Source: Xenorhabdus stockiae (GTDB lineage Bacteria > Pseudomonadota > Gammaproteobacteria > Enterobacterales > Enterobacteriaceae). Taken from it: 64,000 nucleotides of DNA. The notes under the pieces are model-generated. The model was not told the DNA's origin, made no database searches, and saw only the letters and a program-made list of their open reading frames with translations. The position numbers and the translations under genes are program-made. Location: contig NZ_NJAJ01000018.1 in NCBI RefSeq assembly GCF_002632825.1, positions 31,701 to 95,700 on the forward strand, given 5' to 3'. Of this stretch, positions 31,901 through 38,717 are shown one piece after another (position 1 is the first letter of the stretch; every line of letters begins with the position of its first letter).

Positions 31901-34661
31901 CCCGGAAACAGCAGACTGCCGCTGGTTCAACGCTTATGGCCCAACAGAAATCACCATTACAGCAACTGCGACCATGGTCAACAGGGAAATGATGATGGGC
32001 AGCAACAATCATATTTCCCCCATCATTCACAGTATCCCGATTGGGCACCCGCTCTCCAATACTTGCGTCTATATTCTGGATACGCTTGGTCAACCTGTTC
32101 CTGTCGGTGTAAGTGGCGAAATCCACATCGGTGGCATGGGTGTTGCGCGGGGTTATTTAAACCAACCAGAACTGACTGCCGAAAAATTTGTTGTTGATCC
32201 TTTTAGCAAGCAACCCGATGCCCGTATGTATAAGACCGGTGATCTGGCTCGCTGGCGCGCTGACGGTAATATTGAATACCTCGGACGCAATGACTTTCAG
32301 GTCAAGATCCGTGGTTTCCGTATTGAGCTAGGCGAAATTGAAACCAGACTGCTCCAGTGTCAGGGTGTACGTGAAGCTATCGTGCTGGCCCGCGAAGAGA
32401 GTTCTTATTCAAAAGCAGGGCATGATAAACGCCTTATTGCCTATCTTATCGCAGAACCCGATACAAAACCGGAACCTGCGGAGCTACGCCGACAACTTGC
32501 ACAATATCTTGCTGACTATATGCTGCCCAGCGCATTTGTAATACTGGATGCGTTCCCGCTGGCCCCTAATGGAAAACTCGACCGTCAGGCACTGCCTGCA
32601 CCGGAGCTGGCTGCTGTCGTTACCCGTACTTACATAGAACCGCAGGGTGAAGCAGAAACAGCGCTGGCTGAGATCTGGCAGGCATTATTGAGGTTGGAAA
32701 AAATCGGACGTTATGACCATTTCTTTGAACTGGGCGGTCATTCACTGATGATTATCAACTTAGTCGAACGACTACGCAGCCGTGGCTGGAGCCTTAATAT
32801 CCGTGAGGTGTTCGTCACGCCGATTCTGGCTGAAATGGCAAAAACGATGCAAGTCACAGTGGATAACCCAGCGACATTCGCCATCCCTCCTAACCTGATC
32901 CCTGATAACTGTACCGCGATTACGCCTGACATGTTGCCGCTGGTTTCTCTGGCACAAGATGAAATTGATCTGATTGCTGCTGGTATTTCAGGTGGAGCCG
33001 CTAATATTCAGGATATCTACCCTCTTGCGCCATTACAGGAAGGTATGTTATTCCATCATTTGATGCAAACACAGGGAGATGTTTATCTACTACATACCCT
33101 GTTCGCATTCGATAGTCGTAAACGTCTTGATGATTTCCTGAACGCTTTACAACAACTCATTAATCTCCATGATATCCTACGCACCGCCATCTGCTGGGAA
33201 GGATTAGCTCAACCGGTACAGGTTGTCTGGCGTCGGGCATCCCTGCATATCAAGACCTTTATACCGGATACAGATAGTAGCGAAGGCATTCCGGCTCAAT
33301 TGTTAGCGTACACTGAGCCTTGTCAGCACCGCCTTGATATCAGTCAGGCACCATTATTCTCCGTCGATATTACCTATGACCCACATCAGGATAAGTGGCT
33401 GATGGCTTTCTGCTGTCACCACATACTTAATGACCATATGTCGCTGGATCATATCATCGCTGAAATCAGGGAGCTGCTGCACCAACGCATTGAACCACTA
33501 CCTCCAGCACTGCCCTATCATCACTTTATCGCCCAGTCTCTGCGTATGCCGATAGCAGATCACGAAGCCTTCTTCCGTGAAATGCTTGCCGACGTTGATA
33601 CGCCTACCGCTCCTTTCGGAATATTGGACATCTACAGTGAAAACAGGCAGATAACTGAGGTCATCAAACCACTGAGTGCATCTCTGTCCAGAGACATCCG
33701 TAAGCAGGCAAGCCGTCAGGGAGTCAGCCCCGGCGTATTATTCCACGTAGCACTGGCACAGGTACTGGCAAAAATAAGCGGGCGGGATGATGTGGTCTTC
33801 GGTACTGTTTTACTGGGACGAATGCAGGGAAATGCCGGTATTGAACAAACGCTGGGACTGTTTATTAACACCCTGCCTGTGCGTATCCGGCTGGTAAAAA
33901 ACAGTGTGCAGGAAACCGTGAAAGCAACCTATCGCAGCCTGACACAGTTACTTGAACACGAGCAAGCATCACTGGCACAAGCGCAGCGTTGTAGCAATAT
34001 TGCACCGCCGCTGCCACTTTTTAACACGCTCCTGAATTATCGTCATAGCCAGCCAAACGTCACCAACACGCTATGGGAAGGCATACATCTGGTGACCGGC
34101 AAAGAAAGGACGAATTATCCTCTTTATCTGGCAGTAGATGATTTAAGTAAAAGCTTCCTGTTAAGTGCTCAGTCAGTTGCGGGAATTGATCCGGCTTATC
34201 TGATCACCTGTATGACCGCAACGTTGTCCGATCTGGTACAAGCACTGGAAAATGAGCCACAAAAACCGATCATGGATATTTCTACTCTGCCGCTCACTGA
34301 ACACCGAAAATTACTGGGGGATTTTACTGCCGCTCAAACTGGCCTGCCACCCGCTATGCAAATTTCACCTCAACCTGCTGCTGTAGCTCTCGCCTATCAG
34401 GCACCGCTTGGTGATATAGAAATGGCACTGGCAGAGATATGGCAGGAATTGTTGGAGCAGGAACGAATAGGTCGTCATGATAACTTCTTTACATTGGGAG
34501 GCCATTCATTAACAGCAGTGAAATTATTAGCCCGCATGCGTAAACAGAATATGGGAATCCCACTCGCACTGTTGTTTTCTCATCCGACAATATGTGAATT
34601 GGCTGAAGTTATAAATCAAAGTTATTCTGTTGGAGTGAATCACTCAGATAGTCATTGTTAG
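22917..34661 (+). CDS. Nonribosomal peptide synthetase, four modules, last one without A domain
   Basis: About 3,914 residues. Domains in order, residues counted from the ATG at 22911: C1 26-470 (HHLIIDG near 154); A1 500-995; T1 Ser near 1051; dual C/E-type 1148-1570 (HHLACDH near 1289); A2 1620-2125; T2 near 2180; LCL-type C 2234-2670 (HHIITDG near 2370); A3 2709-3223; T3 near 3278; dual C/E-type 3366-3790 (HHILNDH near 3503); T4 near 3866; end. No A domain in module 4 and no thioesterase. By-eye specificity codes: A1 DAWLLGAIC (hydrophobic, uncertain), A2 DVWHLSLIH (one change from the Ser code), A3 DISNIGAIT (unassigned). Predicted: residues 1 and 3 D, residue 2 L. The first C suggests N-acylation or a donor. 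Start 22917 chosen since AGGAG is 8 bases upstream; 22911 has only 2. Confidence 0.95.
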   Translation: MLHENSSQITSAIRDKHQPISNTYPLSSPQQAIWFDQALRPDSYDYHINIFICVEGELNEEIFVRAFEQVVYSNDSLNLQFISTHGLPAQKVVRQQSITMDILDFSSYSDAEIRAKEHINAQLIQPFKLDDVLWRASLLRISNTCRYWQFCCHHLIIDGAGMFIFSEKLLDTYNRLVQGEIPDKVAFSYLDFVGDELNYFSSEHYSHDMQFWLQRYEKLPPPLLKPVHVSHPSSEKPPAPVATQPVIWPLEQALFKRLEKAIGGRRRPLLYFMYAVLACYFARTTDINEIVIGVPLHNRKNPKQRQTVGMIAAVFPIGITIEPEDTFHDLMDKVAAEMQRCHKHQRFPIVELNRQRHSRQKAENTKLFHITLSLESIEVNLGIEGQDTKIKLFDMQSGIPYPLTVKIKQYTNIACSNNTPPPISIELHASPDYLSHQELITLRSRLAVLFDAALTTLETPSLKNTKIVNLPILSDIERQQVLVDFNTTQAKFQQDALIHQLFEAQVQRTPNAIALVFENQSLTYAELNKRANRLAHHLITLGIRPDDRVAICIERSLEMMVGLLGILKAGGAFVPLDPAYPSNRLIYMFNDAEPVALVTQSAITEKWNKNLPTILLDNPPYSVLDENSAENPNIQALGLTSRHLAYVIYTSGSTGQPKGVMVEHRSLCNLLTTQQNLNITPESRLLQFASNSFDACIWECGMALLAGARLYLARREDLLPGKILSHYLETHAITFALLSPSVLATMDSLPATLQTLLVGGEACPPTLVKRWAQGRRMINAYGPTETTICATLYQCDSQESKAPPIGYPIANTQIYILDKYHQPVPPNITGEIYITGACVARGYLNRPELTAERFLADPFSADSGARMYKTGDLGRWLPDGRIEYLGRNDFQIKLRGLRIELGEIEARLHQCDGVHEAVVLPYDNTSCEALADQDAPDEHSSVSKHLVAYLLPETNARLEPMALRQQLSQHLAEYMIPSAFVTLDAFPLTPSGKLDRQALPKPDHTSIVTRSYQAPVGELETALSQLWQKLLGVKYISRYDHFFELGGHSLLAVSLIEQLGNMGWVISIQTVFAKPVLNEMAQAILSAQQYATQGNMKQEHIPAFTVPANLIPDGCTALTPDMLTLVSLSQHEIDTITAAIPGGAANIQDIYPLTPLQEGILFHYLLQQQGDTYLLRNLLAFDSRERLDSFLSALQQVINRHDILHTSIFWQGLEQPVQVVWRQALLSIKTFSPNRHLTNSESDIPEQLRAHTDPHQYRLNISQAPLFSADIVYDPLRDEWLLALCIHHLACDHVTLESIINEISALLDSHAQELSPVLPYRNFVAQALNVPASAHEDYFREVLSDVEEPTVSFGILDVHSGNKEIAEARQSIDAKLAKAIRTQAKRQGISPSILFHTALAMVLAKVSGRDDVVFGTVLLGRMQGSTGINQAMGLLINTLPIRVKLANNSVQATIQETSHNLIRLLEHEQATLTQAQNCSGVAPSVSLFNTLLNYRHSQSNFTFNKWEGIRLLMQEERINYPFGLFVDDWGDGFSLVAQSVSDIEPVRLINYMTTALTGLVNALETAPHQPILNISILPARERQQLLVDFNTTQSYQETQNYPNLVFPLHTATVSQQKFIHQSIEKQAQHMPDAIAVIFEEQSLSYAELNRQANRIAHYLLTLGVRPDNRVAICTERSLEMIVGLLAILKAGGAYVPLDPHQPTERLAYMLEDSAPVALLTQTPFVNLTNRLTDSIPIVNLSNCECCIADMPESNPNPDTLGLTSHHLAYVIYTSGSTGVPKGVMNEHRAVMNSLFWAQKTYQLTPQDRVLQKTPFSFDVSVWELFPPLMFGARLILARPEGHKDPHYLLSETEKHKITFIHFVPSMLQLFLSAIPAGRCLSLRHILCSGEAFPYALQQKCLAYFAHCQLHNLYGPTEAAIHVTAWQCVADRYVGRIPIGKPIDNIRIYLLDNQKNPVPVGVSGELYIGGIAVARGYLNRPELTNKHFISDPFSSDPDARLYKSGDLARWLPDGNIEYLGRNDFQVKIRGFRIELGEIEAKLMQCHGVREAAVIAREDDYHEKAANCEKAVGDKQLIAYLLAEPDTHLDPAKLREQLAQHIAEYMLPSAFVILDTFPLTSSGKLNHKALPMPDQAARVTRHYQAPIGATETELAKIWQELLKLEQIGRYDNFFELGGHSLLAIQFATRIRQKLARELPLQEIFSHPVLADLAVLIANTSVTTQTTITAAERDQLLPLSFSQQRLWFLTRLNSEISLAYQIPTVLHLSGHLDHAAFATALDHLVSRHESLRTRFVLVDEQPYQHIDNANTGFSLTHHDLRSLDETTRLSRINELVKIERQTPFDFANESMIRGQLLQLSDKEHVLILIQHHIITDGWSLGILLRELSALYSTALGENKTSLSPLSIQYADYAVWQQKWLQGEDFAVQKEFWQNQLQGAPALLSLPTDYPRPPEQNYTGDHIPVHLSADLLSALKALGQRQNTTLFMTLLTAWGIVLTRLSGQNDIVIGTPVANRSHSELEGLIGFFVNTLPLRIETEQRHSVADLLTHVRERSLAAYAHQELPFEQLVEILHPERSLSHNPIFQVMLALNNTTIPSLELPELSVSLMEQPHSTAYFDLTLALTETQDGLSGYLEYASSLFDRATVQRIVGYLTNVLTAMTLDETQAISFLPMLSVGERQQLLTDFNSIPPVQCNKPAQNLVTGFSQNMLIHQLFEEQVQRTPDATAVIFEEQSLSYGELNRLANQLAHSLIAFGVRPDDRVAIHVERGLDMIVGLLGILKAGAGYVPLDPEYPVERLTYQLTDSKPVILLTQKHLQTRLPIQNIPIWLLDDETHRDDMQKQSADNPDRQQTGIQPHHLAYIIYTSGSTGKPKGVMLEHRNVVSLISAHCQISEPAPGDRVLQFVTFAFDISVSDIFPTLASGATLVLRPSYLKVPDSTFVDFIRAQKVTIINVPTAFWHHWGQEIKAGRSGFSSCIHTLIVGGDKVEPRCLIDWFSCPETADCRWFNAYGPTEITITATATMVNREMMMGSNNHISPIIHSIPIGHPLSNTCVYILDTLGQPVPVGVSGEIHIGGMGVARGYLNQPELTAEKFVVDPFSKQPDARMYKTGDLARWRADGNIEYLGRNDFQVKIRGFRIELGEIETRLLQCQGVREAIVLAREESSYSKAGHDKRLIAYLIAEPDTKPEPAELRRQLAQYLADYMLPSAFVILDAFPLAPNGKLDRQALPAPELAAVVTRTYIEPQGEAETALAEIWQALLRLEKIGRYDHFFELGGHSLMIINLVERLRSRGWSLNIREVFVTPILAEMAKTMQVTVDNPATFAIPPNLIPDNCTAITPDMLPLVSLAQDEIDLIAAGISGGAANIQDIYPLAPLQEGMLFHHLMQTQGDVYLLHTLFAFDSRKRLDDFLNALQQLINLHDILRTAICWEGLAQPVQVVWRRASLHIKTFIPDTDSSEGIPAQLLAYTEPCQHRLDISQAPLFSVDITYDPHQDKWLMAFCCHHILNDHMSLDHIIAEIRELLHQRIEPLPPALPYHHFIAQSLRMPIADHEAFFREMLADVDTPTAPFGILDIYSENRQITEVIKPLSASLSRDIRKQASRQGVSPGVLFHVALAQVLAKISGRDDVVFGTVLLGRMQGNAGIEQTLGLFINTLPVRIRLVKNSVQETVKATYRSLTQLLEHEQASLAQAQRCSNIAPPLPLFNTLLNYRHSQPNVTNTLWEGIHLVTGKERTNYPLYLAVDDLSKSFLLSAQSVAGIDPAYLITCMTATLSDLVQALENEPQKPIMDISTLPLTEHRKLLGDFTAAQTGLPPAMQISPQPAAVALAYQAPLGDIEMALAEIWQELLEQERIGRHDNFFTLGGHSLTAVKLLARMRKQNMGIPLALLFSHPTICELAEVINQSYSVGVNHSDSHC

Positions 34662-34674
34662 ATAAAATAAAAAT

Positions 34675-34709
34675 GAATTAGCTCCACTGTGAGTTGGTGG
34701 AGCTAATTC
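34675..34709. terminator. Convergent terminator between NRPS and regulator genes
   Basis: A perfect 13-base inverted repeat, GAATTAGCTCCAC (34675-34687) and GTGGAGCTAATTC (34697-34709), 9-base loop. On the minus strand it is followed by ATTTTTATTTTATC, so it ends transcription from the regulator gene on that side; on the plus strand there is no T-run, so it may end NRPS transcription less efficiently. Confidence 0.85.
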
Positions 34710-34768
34710 AGTATTGATAAGCATCAATTTTCATTGATCACTACATCTAGAGCATATTTGTAGATAGA

Positions 34769-35530
34769 TTAAAACTCTAAGTTACGAATAAAGCGGTAAT
34801 CAGCCGATTCCGCCTTGAGACGGTACAAGTTAGCTGGGCGGCCTCTCTCATGGCGTTTCTTACCAGTATCAATCAATAAGTCAGCTTGCTCTAAACGGCG
34901 TCTGAAAGATTTTTTTTGTAATGTTTTGCCAATTAACACTTCATGGACATGCTGTAATTCCGTCAGTGTAAAAACTTCAGGTAGTGCGAATCCAGGTACG
35001 ATGGAATACAGTGATTTCTGTTGTAGTCTCTCCCGGGCTTGCTGATACAACTGCGTATGGTCAAAAGCCAACTGCATTGTTTCTATTTCGTCAATAGGAA
35101 CCCATTTAACGGATTCGACAGCATCAATATGATGTTCACAGGATTGATAAGCAATCAGCGCGGTATAGCATACAGTGACGGACCATCCTCGTTTATCGCG
35201 CTGGTTGTTACCAACAGTACATAGCTGTTCAATATAGGGAGGAGTCACGCCTGTTTTTTCTTTTAACTTCCTTAAGATCGTCTCTTCAAGAGTCCCATCT
35301 TTATCTTCGTCAACAAATCCTCCCGGTAGCCCCCACATACCTTTATCGGGATGGTTTGCACGCTCAACAAGGAGTACCTTCAGGGCTTCATCATGATAGG
35401 TAAACAGCACAGCATCGACACTCAGGAGGGGTGAAAGGTAATCCTTTCTATCGTAGTGGCTGAGATATTCGCTTTCATTCATTGTATTAATTATTACTGA
35501 GTTATTTTGGTTATCCATGAAGACGATCAT
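34769..35530 (-). CDS. NrtR-like Nudix-domain transcriptional regulator
   Basis: 253 residues. N-terminal half is a Nudix domain (about 35-160) with a degenerate Nudix box: GMWGLPGGFVDED, then RKLKEKTGV where a hydrolase has REx-x-EExG, so two acidic catalytic positions are lost. The C-terminal third (HERGRPANLYRLK near the end) is a winged helix. This layout is that of NrtR, a repressor of NAD metabolism genes that senses ADP-ribose. It is divergent from an SPFH/NAD-kinase-like pair, and three palindromes lie in the shared gap. The start is unsure: 35530 or 35518, neither with a strong ribosome site. Confidence 0.82.
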   Translation of the reverse strand: MIVFMDNQNNSVIINTMNESEYLSHYDRKDYLSPLLSVDAVLFTYHDEALKVLLVERANHPDKGMWGLPGGFVDEDKDGTLEETILRKLKEKTGVTPPYIEQLCTVGNNQRDKRGWSVTVCYTALIAYQSCEHHIDAVESVKWVPIDEIETMQLAFDHTQLYQQARERLQQKSLYSIVPGFALPEVFTLTELQHVHEVLIGKTLQKKSFRRRLEQADLLIDTGKKRHERGRPANLYRLKAESADYRFIRNLEF

Positions 35531-35547
35531 ACGTTAAAAAAACATTT

Positions 35548-35560
35548 TGTCATTAAGACA
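35548..35560. promoter_or_regulatory. Operator-like palindrome 1 (TGTC-N5-GACA)
   Basis: TGTCATTAAGACA: inverted half-sites TGTC and GACA with 5 bases between, flanked by T and A so that TTGTC/GACAA also pair. Lies nearest the regulator gene, where autoregulation would act. Confidence 0.72.
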
Positions 35561-35580
35561 ATTAATCCTTGATTAATTAG

Positions 35581-35593
35581 TGTCAATAAGACA
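35581..35593. promoter_or_regulatory. Operator-like palindrome 2 (TGTC-N5-GACA)
   Basis: TGTCAATAAGACA, same half-sites and spacing as its neighbours; centre 33 bases from the first. Sits between the divergent genes, over the likely promoters. Confidence 0.72.
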
Positions 35594-35605
35594 ATATTCA
35601 GTTAT

Positions 35606-35618
35606 TGTCATAGAGACA
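35606..35618. promoter_or_regulatory. Operator-like palindrome 3 (TGTC-N5-GACA)
   Basis: TGTCATAGAGACA, centre 25 bases from the second and just 5 bases before the GGAG ribosome site of the SPFH gene. A repressor bound here would block that gene. Confidence 0.72.
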
Positions 35619-35634
35619 CTAACTGGAGATAGCT

Positions 35635-36657
35635 ATGTTTAACATTAATTATTTCAAAGCAGACTCATCAACCTTCGTCATTAAATCAGTCAATGGTAAG
35701 GTAGTTAAACAAGGTAAAGGGATCAGTTTTTTGTACAACGCAGCAACAACCTCTATTGCGGCATTACCATTGAATGCTCTAGAAGCACCGTTTATTTTTA
35801 ATCTTCAAACTGCGGATTTCCAAAGCTTACGTATTCAAGGCCAAATCACATTTCAGATAAAAAACCCAGAAAAAACGGCGGATGTACTGAATTACAACCT
35901 GACACAAGATGGTAAATCTTATGCTTCCGAAGACCCGTTAAAACTGAGTGATAGAGTGGTACGCAGTGCTCAGACATTGATTCAGGCAAAAATCCAAACG
36001 ACATCAATGCGTGAGGCTTTGTTAATGAGCCAATTATTAGTAATTCATTTAAGTAATCAACTGAATACACAGTCAGCATTAGAAACTCTCGGTATTGATA
36101 TTATCGATGTGTCGATTGCTGCAATCACACCTTCACCAGAAACCTTAAAAGCGCTTGAAGCTGAAGCGAGGGAATCGATACTAAAGGAAGCCGACAATGC
36201 TATTTATGCCAGACGAAAATTTTCTGTCGAGCAAGAACGTATGATCAAAGAGGCCGAGTTAGAAACGGACTTATCTGTACAGAACAAACAACAGGAAATC
36301 GAAGAGGCACGATTAGAAAATGAACGAACCCTGTTACGCGAAAGAGCAGAAATTGAGCAGGAAAAACTCATTGCAGAAGTGAATGCGGAAGCGAAGCGCA
36401 ATGAACTTGTCGCGTTACGTGTTGAAAATCAGCGAACTCAGTCAGATGCAGATGCTTATGCTATCGAAGCAAAAATGAAAGCGTATCGCGAGTTGCCTGT
36501 TGAGAACTTGAAAGCAATGGCACTGGCTAAAATGAATCCAGAGCAATTAGTGGCAATGGCATTTGAATCTTTGGCACAGAATGCAGGCAAAATCGGTGAA
36601 CTAAATATCTCTCCTGATTTATTCGGTCAAATGATGAAAAAAGGGACTAGAGCATGA
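35635..36657 (+). CDS. SPFH/band-7 domain protein
   Basis: 340 residues. The N-terminal half (about 1-165) is an SPFH-type domain (FQSLRIQGQITFQIKNPEKT; LETLGIDIIDVSIAAITPSP); the second half is a long charged coiled coil (about 170-280, RKFSVEQERMIKEAELETDL), ending in a short KMNPEQLVAMAFESLAQNAG. There is no transmembrane segment, unlike flotillin. It ends with ATGA overlapping the next gene, so the two are co-translated. GGAG lies 7 bases upstream of the start. Function unknown; an oligomeric scaffold is inferred. Confidence 0.8.
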   Translation: MFNINYFKADSSTFVIKSVNGKVVKQGKGISFLYNAATTSIAALPLNALEAPFIFNLQTADFQSLRIQGQITFQIKNPEKTADVLNYNLTQDGKSYASEDPLKLSDRVVRSAQTLIQAKIQTTSMREALLMSQLLVIHLSNQLNTQSALETLGIDIIDVSIAAITPSPETLKALEAEARESILKEADNAIYARRKFSVEQERMIKEAELETDLSVQNKQQEIEEARLENERTLLRERAEIEQEKLIAEVNAEAKRNELVALRVENQRTQSDADAYAIEAKMKAYRELPVENLKAMALAKMNPEQLVAMAFESLAQNAGKIGELNISPDLFGQMMKKGTRA

Positions 36658-37577
36658 ATGGGATAGAGGATATTCGCTTTATCTTAGTTACCCGAAAAAC
36701 CCGATTACAGGAACTGATCGAGCGTTTCAATACATGGCCACAAGCGAAATTTTATTTGGAGCATAATAATGTCGAATCCAATGATTATCTTGAAGAACAT
36801 AACCACTACCAAAAACAGTTAACCCAAGCAGAGTCCGTCCTTAAAGCGTTAGGACGGTTCCAACTACTAGAAAGATCATTACTGCCGAGCTATCAGTTTT
36901 CTTCTCACGATATCGTGATTGTGATAGGACAGGATGGTCTGGTAGCTAACACATTGAAATACTTAAATGGTCAACCCGTGATTGCCATTAACCCTGACCC
37001 TACCCGCTGGGACGGTAAGTTATTACCTTTTGAAATGGGTCAGCTTCGTGATGTTGTTATGAGTACAATCAAAAAGAAGATGCCAAATAAATCCGTTACC
37101 TTTGCTCAGGCTACAACAAATGATGGTCAGACATTGTTAGCGGTGAATGACTTGTTTATTGGCCCCAAAAGCCACACTTCTGCACGCTATATGATCAAGT
37201 GGCGAGGGCAGCAAGAACTCCAATCTTCATCTGGCATCATTGTTTCAACAGGATTAGGCTCAACAGGGTGGTTTCAGTCTATCTTAGCAGGAGCTCAGGC
37301 CATCATGGGAGCAGATTATCACCCTTTGTCTCAGGGGTATGATTGGGGAGAGAGAAAACTTCAATTCAGTGTACGAGAGCCTTTTCCCAGTAAAACAACA
37401 GGCATACAACTAGTATTTGGCACGATTGAGGAGCATTCACCGTTGCAATTGGAATCGTTGATGCCTGAAAATGGTGTGATTTTTTCTGATGGTATCGAAG
37501 ACGACTATCTACATTTTAATGCAGGTTGCATTGTGTCAATTGATATCGCAAACGTACAAGGACAATTAATTAGCTAG
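36654..37577 (+). CDS. NAD-kinase-like protein
   Basis: 307 residues with the fold landmarks of ATP-NAD kinases: VIVIGQDGLVANTLKYLNGQ where the family has GGDGT, LLAVNDLFIG for the NE/D motif, and IVSTGLGSTGWFQS for the conserved GST loop. The second Gly and the Thr of GGDGT are replaced, so the catalytic ability is uncertain though the Asp is kept. About 85 residues of helix precede the kinase part. Coupled to the SPFH gene by a 4-base overlap and under the same operators, in line with a NAD-related role. Confidence 0.75.
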   Translation: MNGIEDIRFILVTRKTRLQELIERFNTWPQAKFYLEHNNVESNDYLEEHNHYQKQLTQAESVLKALGRFQLLERSLLPSYQFSSHDIVIVIGQDGLVANTLKYLNGQPVIAINPDPTRWDGKLLPFEMGQLRDVVMSTIKKKMPNKSVTFAQATTNDGQTLLAVNDLFIGPKSHTSARYMIKWRGQQELQSSSGIIVSTGLGSTGWFQSILAGAQAIMGADYHPLSQGYDWGERKLQFSVREPFPSKTTGIQLVFGTIEEHSPLQLESLMPENGVIFSDGIEDDYLHFNAGCIVSIDIANVQGQLIS

Positions 37578-37642
37578 ATTTAAGTGTATTAGTTCAGATA
37601 ATACCTAATATATAGTGACTTGGATTAAAATCAGGGCAAAAT

Positions 37643-38086
37643 ATGAAATCATGGGTACAAGATACAAAACTTTCAGAATGTATTGGTCTAATAGGAAATA
37701 ATAATACTGAATATTATAGAAAAGCGCTTATCGACTATGTTAATCAGTATCAGGATAATTTCCCATTCGACTTATTAGAAGAAGTCTGTCTCTACATGCA
37801 GAGAAAATCTGAAACGGGTGATATGGACTTCACTACCGTACCTAATGAAATCATTGATGCAATAGAGATTGGTTGTTATGAGTATTGCATGAGTTTGAAT
37901 GAAGTCTCAGCAGCTTATAAGATATTGATTAAACCGCAACTACTCACCAGTACTGACATTAAATCTCTCATAAACCATATGCTCGAAGCCTTTTCTTGTA
38001 ATTTTACTGAAGATAAGTTCTTCAATCAGGAAATACAAAGATTAAACAGTATATTCATGCTACAGAACCACCAAGAACAAAGGTAA
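37643..38086 (+). CDS. Unknown 147-residue protein
   Basis: Not recognised. Begins MKSWVQDTKLSECIGLIGNN; helical, acidic, no signal peptide or membrane segment. The first nine codons and about 35 upstream bases recur as a broken copy at 45340-45404 (reading MKSWIQGT then stop). It follows the NAD-kinase-like gene by 65 bases, with its own AGGGCAAAAT ahead of the start, so it need not belong to that operon. Confidence 0.6.
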   Translation: MKSWVQDTKLSECIGLIGNNNTEYYRKALIDYVNQYQDNFPFDLLEEVCLYMQRKSETGDMDFTTVPNEIIDAIEIGCYEYCMSLNEVSAAYKILIKPQLLTSTDIKSLINHMLEAFSCNFTEDKFFNQEIQRLNSIFMLQNHQEQR

Positions 38087-38173
38087 TGTGTCGATAATCA
38101 AGACCCTGTTTCTAAATTTATGTAATTTACTGTTTTTAATAAATTTTATTTATCAACTAAAACAGGTAAAAAG

Positions 38174-38716
38174 ATGGACGAGAAACAGTTACAAGCCCCT
38201 GCTACTGAGCTGACTAAAAATCTCAAAAACGCCAGAAGATTTAAGTCAGCTCTCCCATTTCCTCAAAAACTGACCGTTGAAACGCTAATAATATCTTGGA
38301 TTGCTAAGGGATTTAATCTGGTGATGGAACGTTCTCACCTTGAAGATTACATATTTATTAATTTCATGCTGAAGACGGGGTATATTAATGAATCACATCA
38401 CAGAGCATATATGCAATTATGGGAAGAAATAAATCATATTATTCCTGTGCCAGACCTTATCGTTTTCCTTAATTATTCCGCAGAACATTCTCTTCAACAT
38501 TTACATGCTGATGAAACTCACGGTATCCGCCCCAAAGAATTTCCTGATGAAGTGACAAAAATTAAATGGATAAAAGGCTGGCATGATGAGTATCAATATT
38601 TCTTGAATAGTCTTCCCGAAAATCTCCGGAGCAGAGTGATGGTTTGCCAAGGCCCGGATAATATTAACGAATTTTCTGATATAGTTATCAATAAAATAAA
38701 TATGCTGCGGAGATGA
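38174..38716 (+). CDS. Deoxynucleoside-kinase-like protein lacking the P-loop
   Basis: 180 residues. [20 protein letters not shown] resembles the ERS-type motif of deoxyadenosine/deoxyguanosine kinases, and [19 protein letters not shown] resembles the following strand and LID region. The N-terminal Walker A (GxxxxGKS) of those kinases is absent, and nothing upstream in any frame replaces it. So it is either truncated or has lost ATP binding. It ends 1 base before nudI, which acts on pyrimidine dNTPs, so a nucleotide-pool theme is likely. Confidence 0.6.
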   Translation: MDEKQLQAPATELTKNLKNARRFKSALPFPQKLTVETLIISWIAKGFNLVMERSHLEDYIFINFMLKTGYINESHHRAYMQLWEEINHIIPVPDLIVFLNYSAEHSLQHLHADETHGIRPKEFPDEVTKIKWIKGWHDEYQYFLNSLPENLRSRVMVCQGPDNINEFSDIVINKINMLRR

Positions 38717-38717
38717 T

